Of a stretch of DNA of 64,000 nucleotides, positions 13,931 to 27,164 are shown one piece after another. Under the pieces are notes generated by a model. It searched no databases, was not told the origin of the DNA, and worked only from the letters and a program-made list of their open reading frames with translations. Numbering within the stretch: the stretch's first letter is position 1; each line of letters starts with the position of its first letter. The position numbers were made by a program, and so were the translations under genes. Origin of the DNA: Dryas octopetala (Eukaryota > Streptophyta > Magnoliopsida > Rosales > Rosaceae); the NCBI GenBank assembly GCA_963921425.1, contig OY992838.1, positions 9,486,001-9,550,000 on the forward strand, in the 5' to 3' direction.

Positions 13931-14817
13931 ATTTGAACAAAAATTAATTATCGTAGAAATGGTTGGATGCGGGTGTGATGATTGTAACTTGTTGATAGTT
14001 GATACTTGTGGGTTTGCATGTTTTTCATTTCTTTTGCTAATACTTTTCATGTGAAAATTATTTGTTGTAAAATATAGAATTCGTATAGAATGTGAAAGAG
14101 TATTTAGCGTTCAAATGCTGGAGATTGTTTGAATACTTTCACATTTGGCACAAATTCTGCATTTTACATTGATTCCACAACAGAGCTAGAATTGCTCTCA
14201 TTTATTCACATCTTACATTTGTCTATATTCTTTTAAATGATCTAGTTTACAATAATAATAGTAATCTAAAAAAGTTTGAATTGAGACTTCCCCCTTACTT
14301 TTTGGTGGATTCCCAGAATCTTTCCTTTGCATTTCCAGGCTTTCATTAGCTCGATTGATATCTAGTCTTATCATGCCTTTTGTTTTGCTACACTATTTTG
14401 ATCGATTAAAAATTGAAGAAAAGGCAAAAAAGGAGAATACAAGTAATTTTTTTCCATGAAAAGAATATCTTGTCAATTCATACGGTATTCTTGTTCTTAA
14501 TTATTGCATGACTTGTTTTGAGAAAATTATTGATGCAATTGGATTCTTTCACCAAATTAAAATAGCTTTATACAATAAAAATTTTGAATACAGTAATAAT
14601 ATATTCATTCCAACTAATGATGTCCAACACTTGAACTTAACAATAGAACTAAGTCAGATAACAGCATAAGTGCATAACTTCTTAATATCATAAAAAAAAA
14701 AAAATGGAATTTTTCTTGTGATTAACCATCCAATAAATAACAAATTATTAGAACTGTGTCAGAAAATTTAGTTTAATTAGGTGAATAAAAGAAGACAAAA
14801 GAATTATTAGCATTCGT

Positions 14818-15300
14818 TTAATCACAGGCATGTGACGCAGAAAACGACGTCAGGACCACTTCATCTTGGTTCTTCGCACGTTTGTAAATGGCAAAGGAGA
14901 AAACGCAATCGGAGGCGTCGAACGCGCTCGAGATTGGGATGGAAGCGGGAAAGAAGGAAGGCCGTACACGTGTACGGCGAGATGTTACGTCCACGTGGGA
15001 AATAGTAGTAGGCTGGTGGGGGCCGGGGCTGTCTGGGTCTCTGTCTCTGTTGTTTGTGTGTGAAAGGGAGAGAGAGATGCATATGATTATGGGTGCTTTC
15101 ACTAGTCCCCATGGAGATTATGTCTGGTGCTCACACTTTTGGTCTTTCTCATGCCTCTTGAGTCTTGGCCCCTCTGCTCTTTGCATCCCCAGCAGCGTAG
15201 TTGTAACCGTACTTTTCTCACCACTGTGCTATCACGCAGTTACGACCCAGAAATTTAAAATGGGGTGGGCTGAACTTTAATCCTATCGAAATTTTCACAG
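14818..15300. promoter_or_regulatory. GC-richer island with G-box palindrome
   Basis: This stretch is clearly richer in G+C than its surroundings. It contains the perfect 18-base palindrome GCCGTACACGTGTACGGC (14961-14978), centred on a CACGTG G-box, and a second G-box in CCACGTGG (14991-14998). Another CACGTG lies at 16321-16326, just upstream of the transporter gene. G-boxes bind bZIP and bHLH factors in plants (family knowledge). Overlapping open frames of 83-130 residues exist on both strands, but none has a recognisable domain. It may be a distal regulatory island or a lost short gene. Confidence 0.4.
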
Positions 15301-16414
15301 CATAGGATGTGTACACGTGTTAGTTTGCAGGATCAAGTCATCAATGAAATCATATACTCCATGAGAGAGTCAATTGTGACAGTTTTCTTTACACAAATGA
15401 CAAATGTTAATAAAGTTGTTAAAATTTGTTGTGTAAAAAGTTGAGACTAGATAGTTTTTGCATATTCCATAATATTTGAATGTTATTTTTTGTTATATTA
15501 TGTGTTATTTTGGTTGGTCAATCTACACAATTCATATGGAATGTAGAGACCTAGAGATTAACCAAAGAATCAAGTGCTAGAAAGTTTTCATTAAAATTAA
15601 AGAGGACCACTCTGGTTAGTTGAATTGCACAAATCAGAATTGACAAATCTTTGAATGCTACCTGGTAATAGAGACAGAGGGTGGGACGGATTTAATTGGG
15701 TCAAAATATTGGAGAGTAATACATTACACAAAGAGCTCTTTTTCTTTTCAATTTTAAGTATAAATAATATTGTAATTATTGGGTAGCCCAATCGAAAGGG
15801 TCGTAGAATTACTTACAATGCACCCAAATTCGACCTCTTTCTTCCAACTCAAAAAAGTATAAATAATACAAGTAATTTTATCTTTTTTCTCTTTACTATG
15901 TTATGTTGTTCTCGAGCATGCTTGTTTGGGCTCCCCCCATTTTCTTTGTGGTCTTCTTGCTTTTTCTTTGGGCTTCATGTTTGCTTAATGAAAGATCCAT
16001 TCACCAAAGAAAAAAAAAATATATATATATATATATTTTTTTTTGTCTGAATATAATTGCTAAGTTAAGAAAAATATATTGCAAAAACTCCTTTTTTTTT
16101 TTTTGTTGGTCAAGTCTTTGCAAAACTCCTTGGGCCTTACATGCTATGTAGTTATACTTTTCGGTACATTTTTTGTCTTTGTATAAGTTTTTAAAGGCTT
16201 TTCACAAGTTTATGGGTTTGGTTTTGGATTTGCATAAGAAACGGTCAAGCAGCTGAAGCCCGCCAAAGACCAGCAGACGCGGCCTTCCTTGCTGGCAAAA
16301 CCCATCCCCTCAAAGGCCTCCACGTGTCACTGACCCTCCACCCCATAGTGGACTAGACCACAAAACACAGAGTTGACAACACCGAAGAAGAAACACACAC
16401 AAAACCCAAAGAAG

Positions 16415-19400
16415 ATGAAGATGAAGCTGAAGGCGGAGACTGCGACGCTGGTGCTGGTGAACTTGGCCGGAATCATGGAGCGAGCGGACGAGTCTCTCCT
16501 GCCCGGTGTGTACAAGGAGGTGGGTGCGGCTCTCCACACCGACCCAACTGGGCTCGGCTCGCTTACTCTCTTCAGGTCTATTGTGCAGTCCTCCTGCTAC
16601 CCCATAGCCGCCTACCTCGCCGTGCGTCACAACCGAGCCCACGTCATCGCTCTTGGCGCCTTTCTCTGGGCCGCCGCCACTTTTCTCGTCGCATTTTCCT
16701 CCACTTTTTTTGAGGTATTTTCTTAGTCTACATTACCCCATTTCGGTTTTCTTTTTCTTTTTCATTTTTTTGTGTATAAACTTTTGTTTGGTTGCTTGGG
16801 AAACGAAAAAGGAAACGAATTGGGAATGTGGAATTCTGGGTCTTGTGTTCTTTGTTGTTTTGAGTTATAACGACTGGAAAATTCAAGCTATATCTTAGTC
16901 ATATGGTTTCAATTTGGTGTAGTTGGATGCGGCTGATTTGTTTTTCTTGGATGAATTTAGCGGAAAATTCATATGACCATGAATTTTTATCTCTTTTCTT
17001 TTCTGATTTTTATTGGTTACCAAACAGAAAGTTAGTGCCTTCATTAGATGATCGTTTCTGATTGTCATTTCAATTAAAACTCCAAAATGGCATTTTCTTT
17101 TGTCCCTTTTTTTTTTTTTTTTTTTTCTCCTTATCATTCAGGAAAGACAAGAAAATTTCAGGGTAGCAAACATTCTCGAAAATTTCTCTTAGATTCGAAC
17201 CCATAGCTGATGATAGAACTAGAATACATATTTTTTGTTTCCTACTCACACGAGCCCATATCCTTGCTTTTCTATCCATCTCTAATTCTAATCTTCCCCC
17301 CCAATCTGATATTCTCCAAGTTGCCAATTGGGTTGTTTTTAAAAACTTTAATTTGATAGAGTTGACTGTTGTCCATTAGATTGCTGTTTATAGTAATTAT
17401 GGGTTCTTCTCTGAATTTAGTAGTGGAAATTTGAGTTGCTAGGGGAAATGTTGAGAGAGTATATAAATGCTTGAAATTCTAGTCTAAGAGAAGAATAATC
17501 TAACTCAAAAGGAAAGAGTTCGGGAATATTGACGTGGACTTGTAGCATGTTCTTTGATAGTCGTAAGTGGAGAACTGCTTGAAAAGATTAGGGGAGGAAA
17601 AGAAAAGGAGGACAAATATTAAGTTTCTTTGTTGCTTTAGTTGATAGCAAAATGAACTGTTTACGTTACCTGTGGTTGATATAAAAGCTTGATTTGAGCA
17701 CAATTGAGTAGTTTTTATGAATAAATTTCAATTTCTTTTGTTTCCGGATATATTTGACCTCTCAAGCAGATACTTTAATGAGGATACCCCATAAACTAGA
17801 AGACGGTTAAGTTTGGTGATGACAAAATTCATGGATTCAATACTTGAATTAAAGGTGCAGTTGAAATTACTACTCTATTAGCAGTCTAGAAGCAATGGAT
17901 GTATTCTGTGAGTAGCTAAAATATATGGGGGATAGGGGGGTAAATGAAAAAAGATTGGAGCTTGCACGGAATTTGAAATTTGGTGGAAGTTTAATTATGT
18001 GGTTCATATTTGTATATATTTGACAAAGTAAAAGTGGATTCATCACGAAAGTTTCTGAAAGATAAAATGAACAGATGTTTTCCACTCCCTTTAGTTTTAT
18101 CCTTTTTTAAAATGATGCCCCTAAGTGCTACTTGCCTTACTGCCATGCTTAAGAGAATTTGACAGTTTCACTTCTATTCAGCCTCTAATACCTTCCCTAT
18201 CAAATCAGGAATGAAAGAACCAATTAAGGACCATGCATGAGTTAATTTATTATAGTGTTCATTTTCCAAATTATCAATTTGAACTTAATTTTTAATAAAG
18301 GTGAATACTAAAGTTTTCAAAGAAAAAAGAGAGAAGTATCATTATTTTTAGCATTCCAGCTTTTTCTATTCACTTTGAAGTTCTTACTGATTAGGTGGCT
18401 ATATCCAGAGCTCTGAATGGTATTGGCCTTGCTCTAGTTGCTCCCGCTATGCAGTCCCTTGTAGCTGACTCAACTGATGACAGCAGCCGAGGTACAGCTT
18501 TTGGATGGCTTCAACTAACTGGCAACCTTGGTTCAATAATTGGCGGCCTTTGTTCAATATTGATAGCTCCATTAACATTCATGGGCATCCCTGGTTGGAG
18601 GATTTCCTTTCATATTGTTGGACTAATCAGTGTTATAGTTGGTGTTTTAGTCCGTCTCTATGCCACTGATCCTCACTTTCCAGATGGTGGAACAAAAGAT
18701 AGCAATCAGAATTCTAGTAATTCCTTGTGGTCAGAAGTCAAGGAACTGGCCCAAGAATCCAAGTCAGTTATTAAAATTCCTTCTTTCCAGATTGTTGTGG
18801 CACAGGGTGTTACTGGTTCATTTCCCTGGTCAGCATTGTCATTCGCACCCATGTGGTTGGAACTTACTGGCTTCTCTCATGGGCAATCCGCTTTCCTCAT
18901 TGCATTGTTTGTGATTGGTAGTTCCCTTGGAGGCCTCTTTGGAGGTAAAATGGGGGATATCCTTTCCATGCATCTGCCAAATGCTGGAAGGATAATTCTA
19001 GCACAGATAAGCTCGGCATCTTTCATCCCTCTTGCAGCAATTCTTCTGCTTGTATTGCCCGATGATCCATCTACAGCTGTCATCCATGGTTTAGTCTTGT
19101 TCATCATGGGATTCTTAATATCTTGGAATGCTCCAGCTGCAAACAAGTAAGTCTCTAAAACTTCCACTTACACCACATCTAAAGTATGCATGATTCATCT
19201 AATAATGTCATTAGGCTTTTAGTTTTTGAATAAATGTATTAGTTTAGTATCTGAAGAATTGGAAGGCTCATATACAATAGTGGCATCAGAAGTAACCAGA
19301 AAAACTGTGGCAACAACGTTATTTGCTAGATTTTATAGTTATTTCCATATCAAGAAAAATCAAATTATAGACGTATTTTCCATGCTATGAGAAAAGGGGG

Positions 19401-20034
19401 TGCAGGGGTATCTGGTTTTTAATGCCACTTTATTATCATGGAAAACAAAAAACATGACTAATGTGTTAAATTTGATGAAATGGCCCCATGCAGTCCAATT
19501 TTTGCGGAGATAGTTCCTGAGAAAGCCCGAACAAATGTATATGCTTTGGACAGATCTTTTGAGTCCATACTCTCATCATTCGCTCCTCCAGTTGTTGGGA
19601 TATTGGCTCAGCACATTTATGGTTATAAACCAATTCCTGAAGGATCCACTTTATCTGAAAAGATTGCCACAGATAGAGGGAATGCTTCATCGTTGGCAAA
19701 AGCACTGTACACAGCAATAGGAATTCCAATGGCTCTCTGTTGTGTTATCTACTCATTCCTATATTGCACCTACCCAAGAGACAGGGAGCGGGCTCGGATG
19801 GAAGTTTTAATAGAATCAGAGATGCAACAAGTAGAATTAGAAAATTCACATACAGGAGGAGGAAATTCACGTGTTCAGTTTCCTGAGTCAAGAGAACCTT
19901 ATGTGAATGATAGAACTGTCATTGAAATGGACTATGAGGGTGAGGATGGTGTTGATGCTGATGCTGATGATGATGATGATGAACAGACATTACTGTACCG
20001 CCAGTTAACATTCTCCAATTCGAGCCCAGAGTAA
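16415..20034 (+). CDS. Major facilitator superfamily transporter, UNE2-like
   Basis: Three exons: 16415-16714, 18395-19146 and 19494-20034, all with GT-AG introns. The spliced protein is 530 residues. The first ATG gives [16 protein letters not shown]; upstream in-frame codons lack an ATG. It is an MFS membrane carrier. The start holds the family phrase [22 protein letters not shown], and the 2/3-loop region has [15 protein letters not shown] (about residues 123-137). Several hydrophobic helices follow. The C-terminal tail is cytosolic-looking and acidic, with a (GAT/GCT) codon run encoding Asp/Ala (about 19950-19983). It resembles Arabidopsis UNE2 (At1g78130) and its relatives; the substrate is unknown. 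G-box CACGTG lies at 16321-16326 upstream. It is convergent with the methyltransferase gene. Confidence 0.9.
16715..18394 (+). other. Intron 1 of the MFS transporter gene
   Basis: A 1.68-kb intron with donor GTATTT and acceptor TGATTAG, phase 0. It contains long T runs (17108-17126) and no inserted gene that I can recognise. Short open frames inside it are not coding. Confidence 0.85.
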
Positions 20035-20931
20035 TCTTGCAAGCAGAAAATGGCTCAACGTCCACAAAGCATTAGATAACTCTGAGCTCTTATTGCTGTA
20101 GACCACCACAGACTTTTCAGAATTCGACTGAACATTACAACTCCATTCAAGCACATCCAAACATCATAAATGTACAGAAACAATATATCCATCCTGTTTT
20201 GACCTTCAACAAGAAATTACACGCACCGGAAACGGGCATAAAAGGCTTCTCCAATACTAACCAACTGAAGAATTTAGGAGAATAGAATAGGTCTTGGTTT
20301 CGTTGCCAGTTCTATTGTGATTATGTGTTTACAGACCCTTAGTAGGGAGAAATCTTTGTATTTTACCACGACATTATACTGACAACACTTCAATAATGAG
20401 ATGTCAATTAAGAAACATTATTCTATGAGACTTGTTATATATATTTTCTTTCACAACATGTAGATCTTATTGTTATGTGGTGTGTCCCACATACATGTTA
20501 AAGGAGACTATATAATCAGTTACATACGAAATGTCCTAGCAGTGAAGATTCCACATTTCTGGGTTTGGCTTTATTTAGATTGTATTTTAAGTTCATCGGC
20601 AGTCGGATTTAGCCTGAGGAGTTTTGATTAATAACATCTGATCATAACTTGTTCAGTTTTTTTTACTAAAAATTCGACTCATATAATATTATTTTGGATA
20701 CTAACTGATGAGATACAGACAAAAAAACTGATGAAATCGTGTTTTTATTTTATATTATAACATTTTGAACCTCATTTATTTTTAACAATTAAGATACCCT
20801 GTATCAATCTTTTGGTATGTATACTATTACTGTTTCTTTATTACATACTTTCATAGAATCAGATTCAAATGCCTACTCCCTATACAATCCTATACAAGCT
20901 CGGGAGATCCTTGTGGCAAAAGAATGCTTGA
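20035..20931. other. Convergent intergenic region
   Basis: This is the space between the 3' ends of the transporter (+) and methyltransferase (-) genes. It probably holds both 3' UTRs; AATAA-like signals occur in the AT-rich middle. No additional gene is seen. Confidence 0.6.
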
Positions 20932-23900
20932 TTAACTGGGTTTTGTAGCAGAGATCATCACAAAACGCCTATTCCTCACGCATGTAAAACCAACTAGCCC
21001 ACATGCTTTGCAGAGATCTTCTAATTCACCTTCAGATAGGAAGATTTGGCTGCCTGATATTTGCCTTATACCCTACAAGAAAAGCCAAATCATAAGCTGC
21101 AGATGGCAGGCAACACATAATATGATGAATGGAAGCCAAACCCTTTAAAGCACAGCTTAATTCAATGTGTACATATTAAATTTATTCTAGGGTTTGTAAA
21201 GTCATTCCCCTTGTTATATAGTCTCACAAAAGATAAAACCATGGACTTGGAACAATTTTGACAGGCTCAAACAAAACCATGATTTTGAACAACAGAAACA
21301 AAAACAAAACAAAAAAATCAAACCCCAGTAAGATAAAATTGATAATCCCAAACCATCCACTCCATGAGGCACATTGAGCAGAATCCCAAAACTGGGGCCA
21401 TGCAGGTTCTGAGTAGAAAAGGTATACCTGGGTTACATTCCTCAAATTTGGGACAAAAGACAAAGGCCCATCAAGTATGTAAGTAGTTGCAACAAATACC
21501 CCACCAGGTCGCAGAACTCGACTAATATCAGCAACCTTCAAAACCATAGCTACCAAATTACTCAGAGCAAATATTGGTTAAACAAAAAACCAAAAAAAGA
21601 CATTTAGCTCTACAAGAAATAAAAACATTTGGGCTACTACACCAAAAAGTGCCCACAGGCATTCATTCTGATATTTGTAATTAACAATCAAGAGAAATTA
21701 GATAATATTCGTAATGAAAGTTGAGATGCATGGATGTTCCACATCATGACCGTTCTTCTCATAGACTACTGGAAACAACACTTCACAATTAACAAATAAT
21801 AATCCATGGTCTCCCTTAAAATGGGATCTATGTTTGTGCAGAAAAATTCAGATTTGAATTCTTTGTGATAATACAATTATACAAGCCAGAAAAATAACTT
21901 AAAGAAGCCAATACCCGTGTTAATTTGGAGATAAATAACTACAAACTGCATCCGCACTCAAAGTAGTTGCAGTAAATGATTCCAATAGAGCTCATCAGTC
22001 ATCCCCCTCTCATTTTTCCGTTAATATCTTTAAAAAATTTTCACAGTAATCATGTGTTTCCTCTACAAACATATAGAACATATATAAAACATAAAAAATA
22101 ACCTGGAGTGAAAGAGGAAATGTGAAATTACCAACAAATTTCTCTACCACAGTATCGAAACATAGAAAGAAAATGTAAGATGTCAGCCTTACAGATGCCG
22201 ATAGCAAGCAGAATTATTAGGTTTAACAGTTTAACACCATATATAAAGAATACTTACAGCTGTTGATGGTGAAGGCCAACAGTGTAGGGCAGCACCAGCA
22301 TGCACAGCATCAACAGAACTTGTAGGAAATGGAAGCCTAGAAATATCTGCTCTGACCAAAGTTATGTTCCTAAAAGAAAACAATCTTAATCAGGCATAAA
22401 TTTTCAAAATTAATAACAAATAATTTCGGAAAGATCCCTAAGTAGCTTTATCATTTAAATTTGAATGAAAATTCCAAATTATGTACTCTGTGGGGAAGTT
22501 CTCCTCCTGCTTAATGAATCCATAGCACTCCTTCAACATGTTCTCTGAGTAGTCCAGAGCAACAACAAGAGAAAACAATCCGCTCTTGGCGAAAAGTCTA
22601 GAAAATAGCCCACTCCCGCAGCTAGCATCAATGATGGTTCCACCCAAGACCGGCTTTAAGAAATCCTTAATCAACTCAAACTGCAGTCAAAACTATAACA
22701 CGGTTAACAACCTCCTTTGGCATGACAAATCAAGCACACAACGAAAAATATATGATTTATATTTTTCAGCATTTCAAAGAACCACATTGCATGGTTTGCA
22801 GCAGCAGCACTTTTTCTACACTTCTGGTATATATTTTTTCATGCAGTGATCAGAATAGGGCACTTTTTCTACACTTCTTTTTCAAAAAATCAATTGTCTG
22901 CCATTGGTCATTGGTGGTAGGAACTTCTTAGTTTTATTACATATAATATATCCTAAATCAGCCCCCGCAACAAATTATTACACCAGAAGACTACTTCATA
23001 TTCATATATAAGATGTACAAAATAAACTAATATTGTTCCTTTGAAATGTCCAATACGCCAATGACCCTTTTATATGAAGTATATCTGGCAGAGCACTTCC
23101 CAGTTTCCACAGATTGTATAAGTTACATTGCTGTAAGGAGGTTGTTAAGTTCCTTTTTTCTTGGACTGCAAAATATTTGGTAGGTCCTTGAAAGGAAGAA
23201 ATGTTATATAAAGAAGCTGATCATCTCACCTCTTTCTCTGGGCCAGGAAAACCACCCCATATCGTAAAGCCTTGACGCCAGCCCCTCTCATAGACGAATG
23301 ATACCAATGGAGTCCTGATCCAACAAAAAATCGCTAGACATTGGAGAGATGCAAATCAACATATCCATGTGGCATTAGAAAGTACTTTTACTAATGCTTG
23401 AAAGCACCTAATGTGGCAGATGCAATCAATTGAACTAGGTTCATGCTCTATCCATGCCATAGAGGACAAAAAATTAAATAATTGACCACAATGGTGGAGA
23501 TGTATGAATACCACATAACACAAGGGTCCCAAAATTGAAACCTATATAATTTCAATACCTGAAAATCTCGGTGGCAAGCGGCAGTGATTCGCCATAGTTC
23601 TTGGCGCTACTTGTTGCTGTCAGGTCAATATGTGTTTCATTCCCAAAGTAAGTCTTCTTACAAGTGCTACATTGAAAACTAGACCCATAAGCAGACTCAC
23701 TGTAAATCAAAAACAACAAGAAGCCCACTCCCCCAATTAACCAATGAAAAATGGAAATAACAACAAGCAAGTAAAAGAAAATTAAGAAATACAATGCAAT
23801 TAAAATCTGAATAATTAAGCAGGCAACATTTTCTAACGCTTTGGTTGGTTCATTGAAACAACTTACACGGACAAGCCCGAACCACTGGTCGATGATAATG

Positions 23901-24360
23901 GGTCAAAGCATATAGGGCAAGCTAAAATGTTGCTGCTGGGTTTGGCCTCATTTTCAACCACAATTGGATCCTATTGTTGTGATGCAACAACATAGAAGCA
24001 AACAATTTTAGGACTTTATTGAGGGAAATAGAGTAAGCAAAGAAAAGCTATAAAATTTTCTATTTTCCTGCCGTTTCTCAGCAACCAAACAGAGCACCTG
24101 AAATTGGGTTTCCCATTTTCGCTTGTGCGAATTGATTCAAGTAATTACATTGAAGAAACGAGCAAGAAAAGAAGAAGCTAACGTACGATTGGCGTGGTTT
24201 CGATGACGGCGGCAGAAGAAACTGGACCGTTTGATTTTGCTGCGAAAGAGCGTTTGAAAATAACCGGCGGACAAGGCCTGAGCTTGAAGAAATGAGGCCT
24301 CGAGATACCGAGTTGACTCAGAAGAAACACCGAGGAGAGGTTGCCAAAAACCGTCGCCAT
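20932..24360 (-). CDS. Plastid SAM-dependent methyltransferase (At1g78140-like)
   Basis: Eight exons on the minus strand: 24187-24360, 23867-23970, 23559-23699, 23230-23314, 22487-22680, 22258-22369, 21428-21535 and 20932-21072. All have GT-AG introns with consistent phases, giving 352 residues. The Ser-, Phe- and basic-rich N-terminus looks like a chloroplast transit peptide. Next come two Cys pairs (C74-x2-C77 and C103-x2-C106), like a small zinc ribbon. Class I methyltransferase motif I is IIDASCGSG at about 184-192; the later motif DAVHAGAALHCWPSP and the post-motif RVLRPGGVFV follow. The family matches Arabidopsis 'uncharacterized methyltransferase At1g78140, chloroplastic', and the protein ends SATKPS. 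The substrate is unknown. All key positions are intact. Confidence 0.93.
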
Positions 24361-24730
24361 AAGCTGTGTGTGAGTTTCGTTGTGTTAGTGAATGAGTGTA
24401 CGCTCTGAGTCTTCTTAATTTCCACTTGTGAGTATTATTATTATAAATTTATAATTATACAACAAAACAAGATTCGTTTAGTTTTGGCGGAAGAAGATGA
24501 TTCGCGTGTCCCGACAATCTCCGGATATTTTATAACGGCCTAGCAGGCCTGCACAGCACTCGCTAACTTCCTTTGGCGGGTTTTTGTCTTTTAGACGATA
24601 ATTTTTTTTTTTTTTTTTGTCATAATTATAACATATACTGTTATAATTATACTGTTATAAATATGCTTAAATTAATAAACTATAATAGATATATAGCTTT
24701 TAATCACTGTTAGATTGTAGGGAAATTACC

Positions 24731-24920
24731 CAGTAATGCTACACTTGCCACATTTTTATACCACAATTTCATACCATCTTACATGACATTCATACATTGG
24801 ACACTAAAAATTAAAAAATAAAACCTAAAAAAGAAAAAGGAAATATCATTCCAGTAAAGTAATGACACATCAAGTGGGATACAAATGTGAGAGAAAAAAT
24901 GTGGGACAACTAACATTATT
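24731..24920 (-). mobile_element. 190-bp MITE, copy 2, with 10-bp target duplication
   Basis: Near-identical reverse-complement copy of the MITE at 8579-8768, again exactly 190 bases by my count (CAGTAATGCTACACTTG ... CTAACATTATT). It is flanked by GGAAATTACC at 24721-24730 and 24921-24930. Matching length and a 10-bp target duplication in both copies make the element boundaries secure. Confidence 0.88.
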
Positions 24921-24931
24921 GGAAATTACCC

Positions 24932-25954
24932 CCTAAGTAGGTATCACTGCTAGACTCCTCCTTAGGAGAATAGGTATTAACTTGTTCTACAAAAGTGTTT
25001 TCTTATCCAACAGTTTAAAAGTATTACGTTGTTAAATTGTCAATCTAAATGATTCATTAAATGAATTATTATTTAATGTGTGATTCAAATTGATAATCTG
25101 AATATTTAACCTCTTGAATTGTTGCCAACTAACTATTAATCTAGTTATATATCTCTTTGCAATATAGGAGATGTCCCAATTTCAAATTTTCTCTTCCAAA
25201 AAAAAAACAAAAACAAAAAACATGTTGAATTCATGAATTGTTTGGTCCCTGTTAGGGGAAGAGCGATGAGAGAAGCCAGACATACATACAAAATTTGGAG
25301 AGGGCTAGAGCAAGCTATAGCTCGGCCCGGCCCAGAGAAAAAGAAGATTTTCTATTTATAGCCCACCTCAAAGCCCAACCACCCACAAGCAAAATTATGA
25401 TTATTCTCTTAATAATTTTTACGAAAAATAAGCATCACACACCAATCTAGTCCTGGATAAAATAAGATAAAACACTCCCAAATGAGATATAAACTTGACA
25501 TGAATATTGAACTTAAGAAAAAATCTGAAAATTTTTAACATCAACATTAACATTTCCCCTTTATCTAGATTTGGTATAACTTTTGCCCTAAAAAAACAAA
25601 GAAAAAAAGATTTTGTATAACTTTTGACATTTAATTATCTACAGCTTGATAGAGTCTAACAACTACGTTTGATCTAATAAATGTTTTTGTTGGTCTATTA
25701 ACTTCAACGTGACTCTGTGTATGGCTTCTTGTTAGTTGAATGAAATTCTTTGACTCAAAAAAAACACATAATACTCTGCTTGGCAAGTAGAAAGAGCAAC
25801 AAAATTAATTAAGGTTGTTTTTTGAGGACCAAGACAAATGTAAAATAGCTAATGTAGGATGGCATTTGTCACCTTTGAGTAACTTCTTCAAAATGCATGT
25901 AATGGGATCACATTTGAAATTACTCAAAGATGATTAATTCGAATATTTTCAAAT
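24932..25954. other. Intergenic region, no gene recognised
   Basis: AT-rich DNA upstream of the methyltransferase gene and its MITE. Short open frames only. The last bases (GATTAATTCGAATATTTTCAA, 25932-25952) recur almost unchanged at 27191-27211, on the far side of the nested transposons. Confidence 0.5.
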
Positions 25955-27155
25955 GGCTTTTTTACATTTTAACCACTTGAACTTTAAGTTCAATCTCACT
26001 TCACTACTTAAAAAAAAATTGTTTCAATTTACCACATGAATTAAAAATTTATTACAATGTACCACTTATGGCTAATTTTGTCTAAATTTTTGTTAAAAAT
26101 AATAGTGTTTTGATCTTTTTGAAGTTCCTATTGTTAAAAGAAAATGGTTTTTTTACATTTTATATACTTTGAGACAATAAAAAATTGACTTGAAAAGACC
26201 AAAACACCCTTATTTTTAACGGGGCCGGTCCTGACTTTTAGAAGGCCTAGGGGCGAAATCTAAATTAAACCCCTAATTTTAGTTGTAGAAAAAAAAAAAA
26301 AACTTTTGTAAAACAATTGATAATTGACAATTTGGAATCAATGTATTATAATACTTTCATTAACATAAGGTCTTTTTCTAATATTTCTAAAACCAAAATC
26401 ATTAATAATAGTTTCAAATTAGCTATGATAAATTGACAAAAGAAAAATAGCAGCAACATCACACTCTTTTTATTAGCTTCAATAAAATCCAACTATCCAA
26501 TTTAGTTAACACAACAATTTTTTAATTTATTGTCATCTAATTCAGTTAACTTCTTTAAATTAAACAAGAACCCAAAAATACCTTAATATATTTTTAACTG
26601 TTCAAATCTATTATTTAATGAAACAAAAGCATTATTGCTAAAGCGGAAGACGTAAAGACTGTATCGCTGTAAAGCTTCTTATTTCTTTAAGAAAAGAGAA
26701 GGATGAAAGGCCAGACATAAATTTAAAGTTTCTAGACTTTTATTTTTTGAAATCTGAATTACATTAATTGAATTAATTGATCATTAACATTGGACCTCCG
26801 TGTAGTTCTTTCTACTAATAATAGATTTGACCATTTGGGCCTCTGTAGGCAAGTAGGCTTATAGCTTTGTTTTTGTTTTTTTTTTTTGGTTTTACAGTAG
26901 AAATTTGTTTTTAAATATATATATATATATTAACATATATATAATATAAAAAAATTTTATGGGCCCTAGGCGGTCGCACTCGGTGCTCCCCTTAAGGGCC
27001 GGCACTGATTTTTAACAAAAGTATAAACAAAATGAGCCAAAGGTGGTACATTGTAACAAATTTTTAATTCAGGTGGTAAATTGAAATAATTTTTTTTTTT
27101 AAATGATGAAATGAAATTAAGCTCAAATTTCAGGTAACTAAAGTGTAATAAAGCC
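25955..27155. mobile_element. MULE-like element with ~150-bp TIRs, split by a hAT insertion
   Basis: The left arm (25955 to about 26105) reads GGCTTTTTTACATTTTAACC and onward. The reverse complement of the right arm (about 27010-27155) reads GGCTTTATTACACTTTAG, and similarity continues through a phrase about TTACAATGTACCAC. The flanks are TTTTCAAAT (25946-25954) and TTTTTAAAT (27156-27164), an imperfect 9-bp target duplication. The middle is interrupted by a separate hAT-like element at 26221-27008. No transposase frame is visible. Confidence 0.75.
26221..27008. mobile_element. hAT-like element (788 bp) nested in the MULE-like element
   Basis: The ends are GGGGCCGGTCCTGAC and GGGCCGGCACTGA, related to the common plant hAT-type 'GGGCCGGCCC' termini. 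Next to them are GGCCTAGGGGCG on the left and GGCCCTAGGCGGTCGC on the right. The 8-bp flank TTTTTAAC occurs on both sides (26213-26220 and 27009-27016), the size expected for hAT elements. The interior is AT-rich with no transposase frame, so the element is non-autonomous. Confidence 0.8.
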
Positions 27156-27164
27156 TTTTTAAAT

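Noticed and set aside
14888..15280. 130-residue open frame in the GC-richer island
   Set aside because: It has no domain, overlaps frames of similar length on the other strand, and its start lacks support. GC-rich DNA makes such frames likely by chance.
16373..16414. Upstream extension of the transporter frame
   Set aside because: It begins at TTG rather than ATG. ATG at 16415 is the first in-frame start and fits the family.
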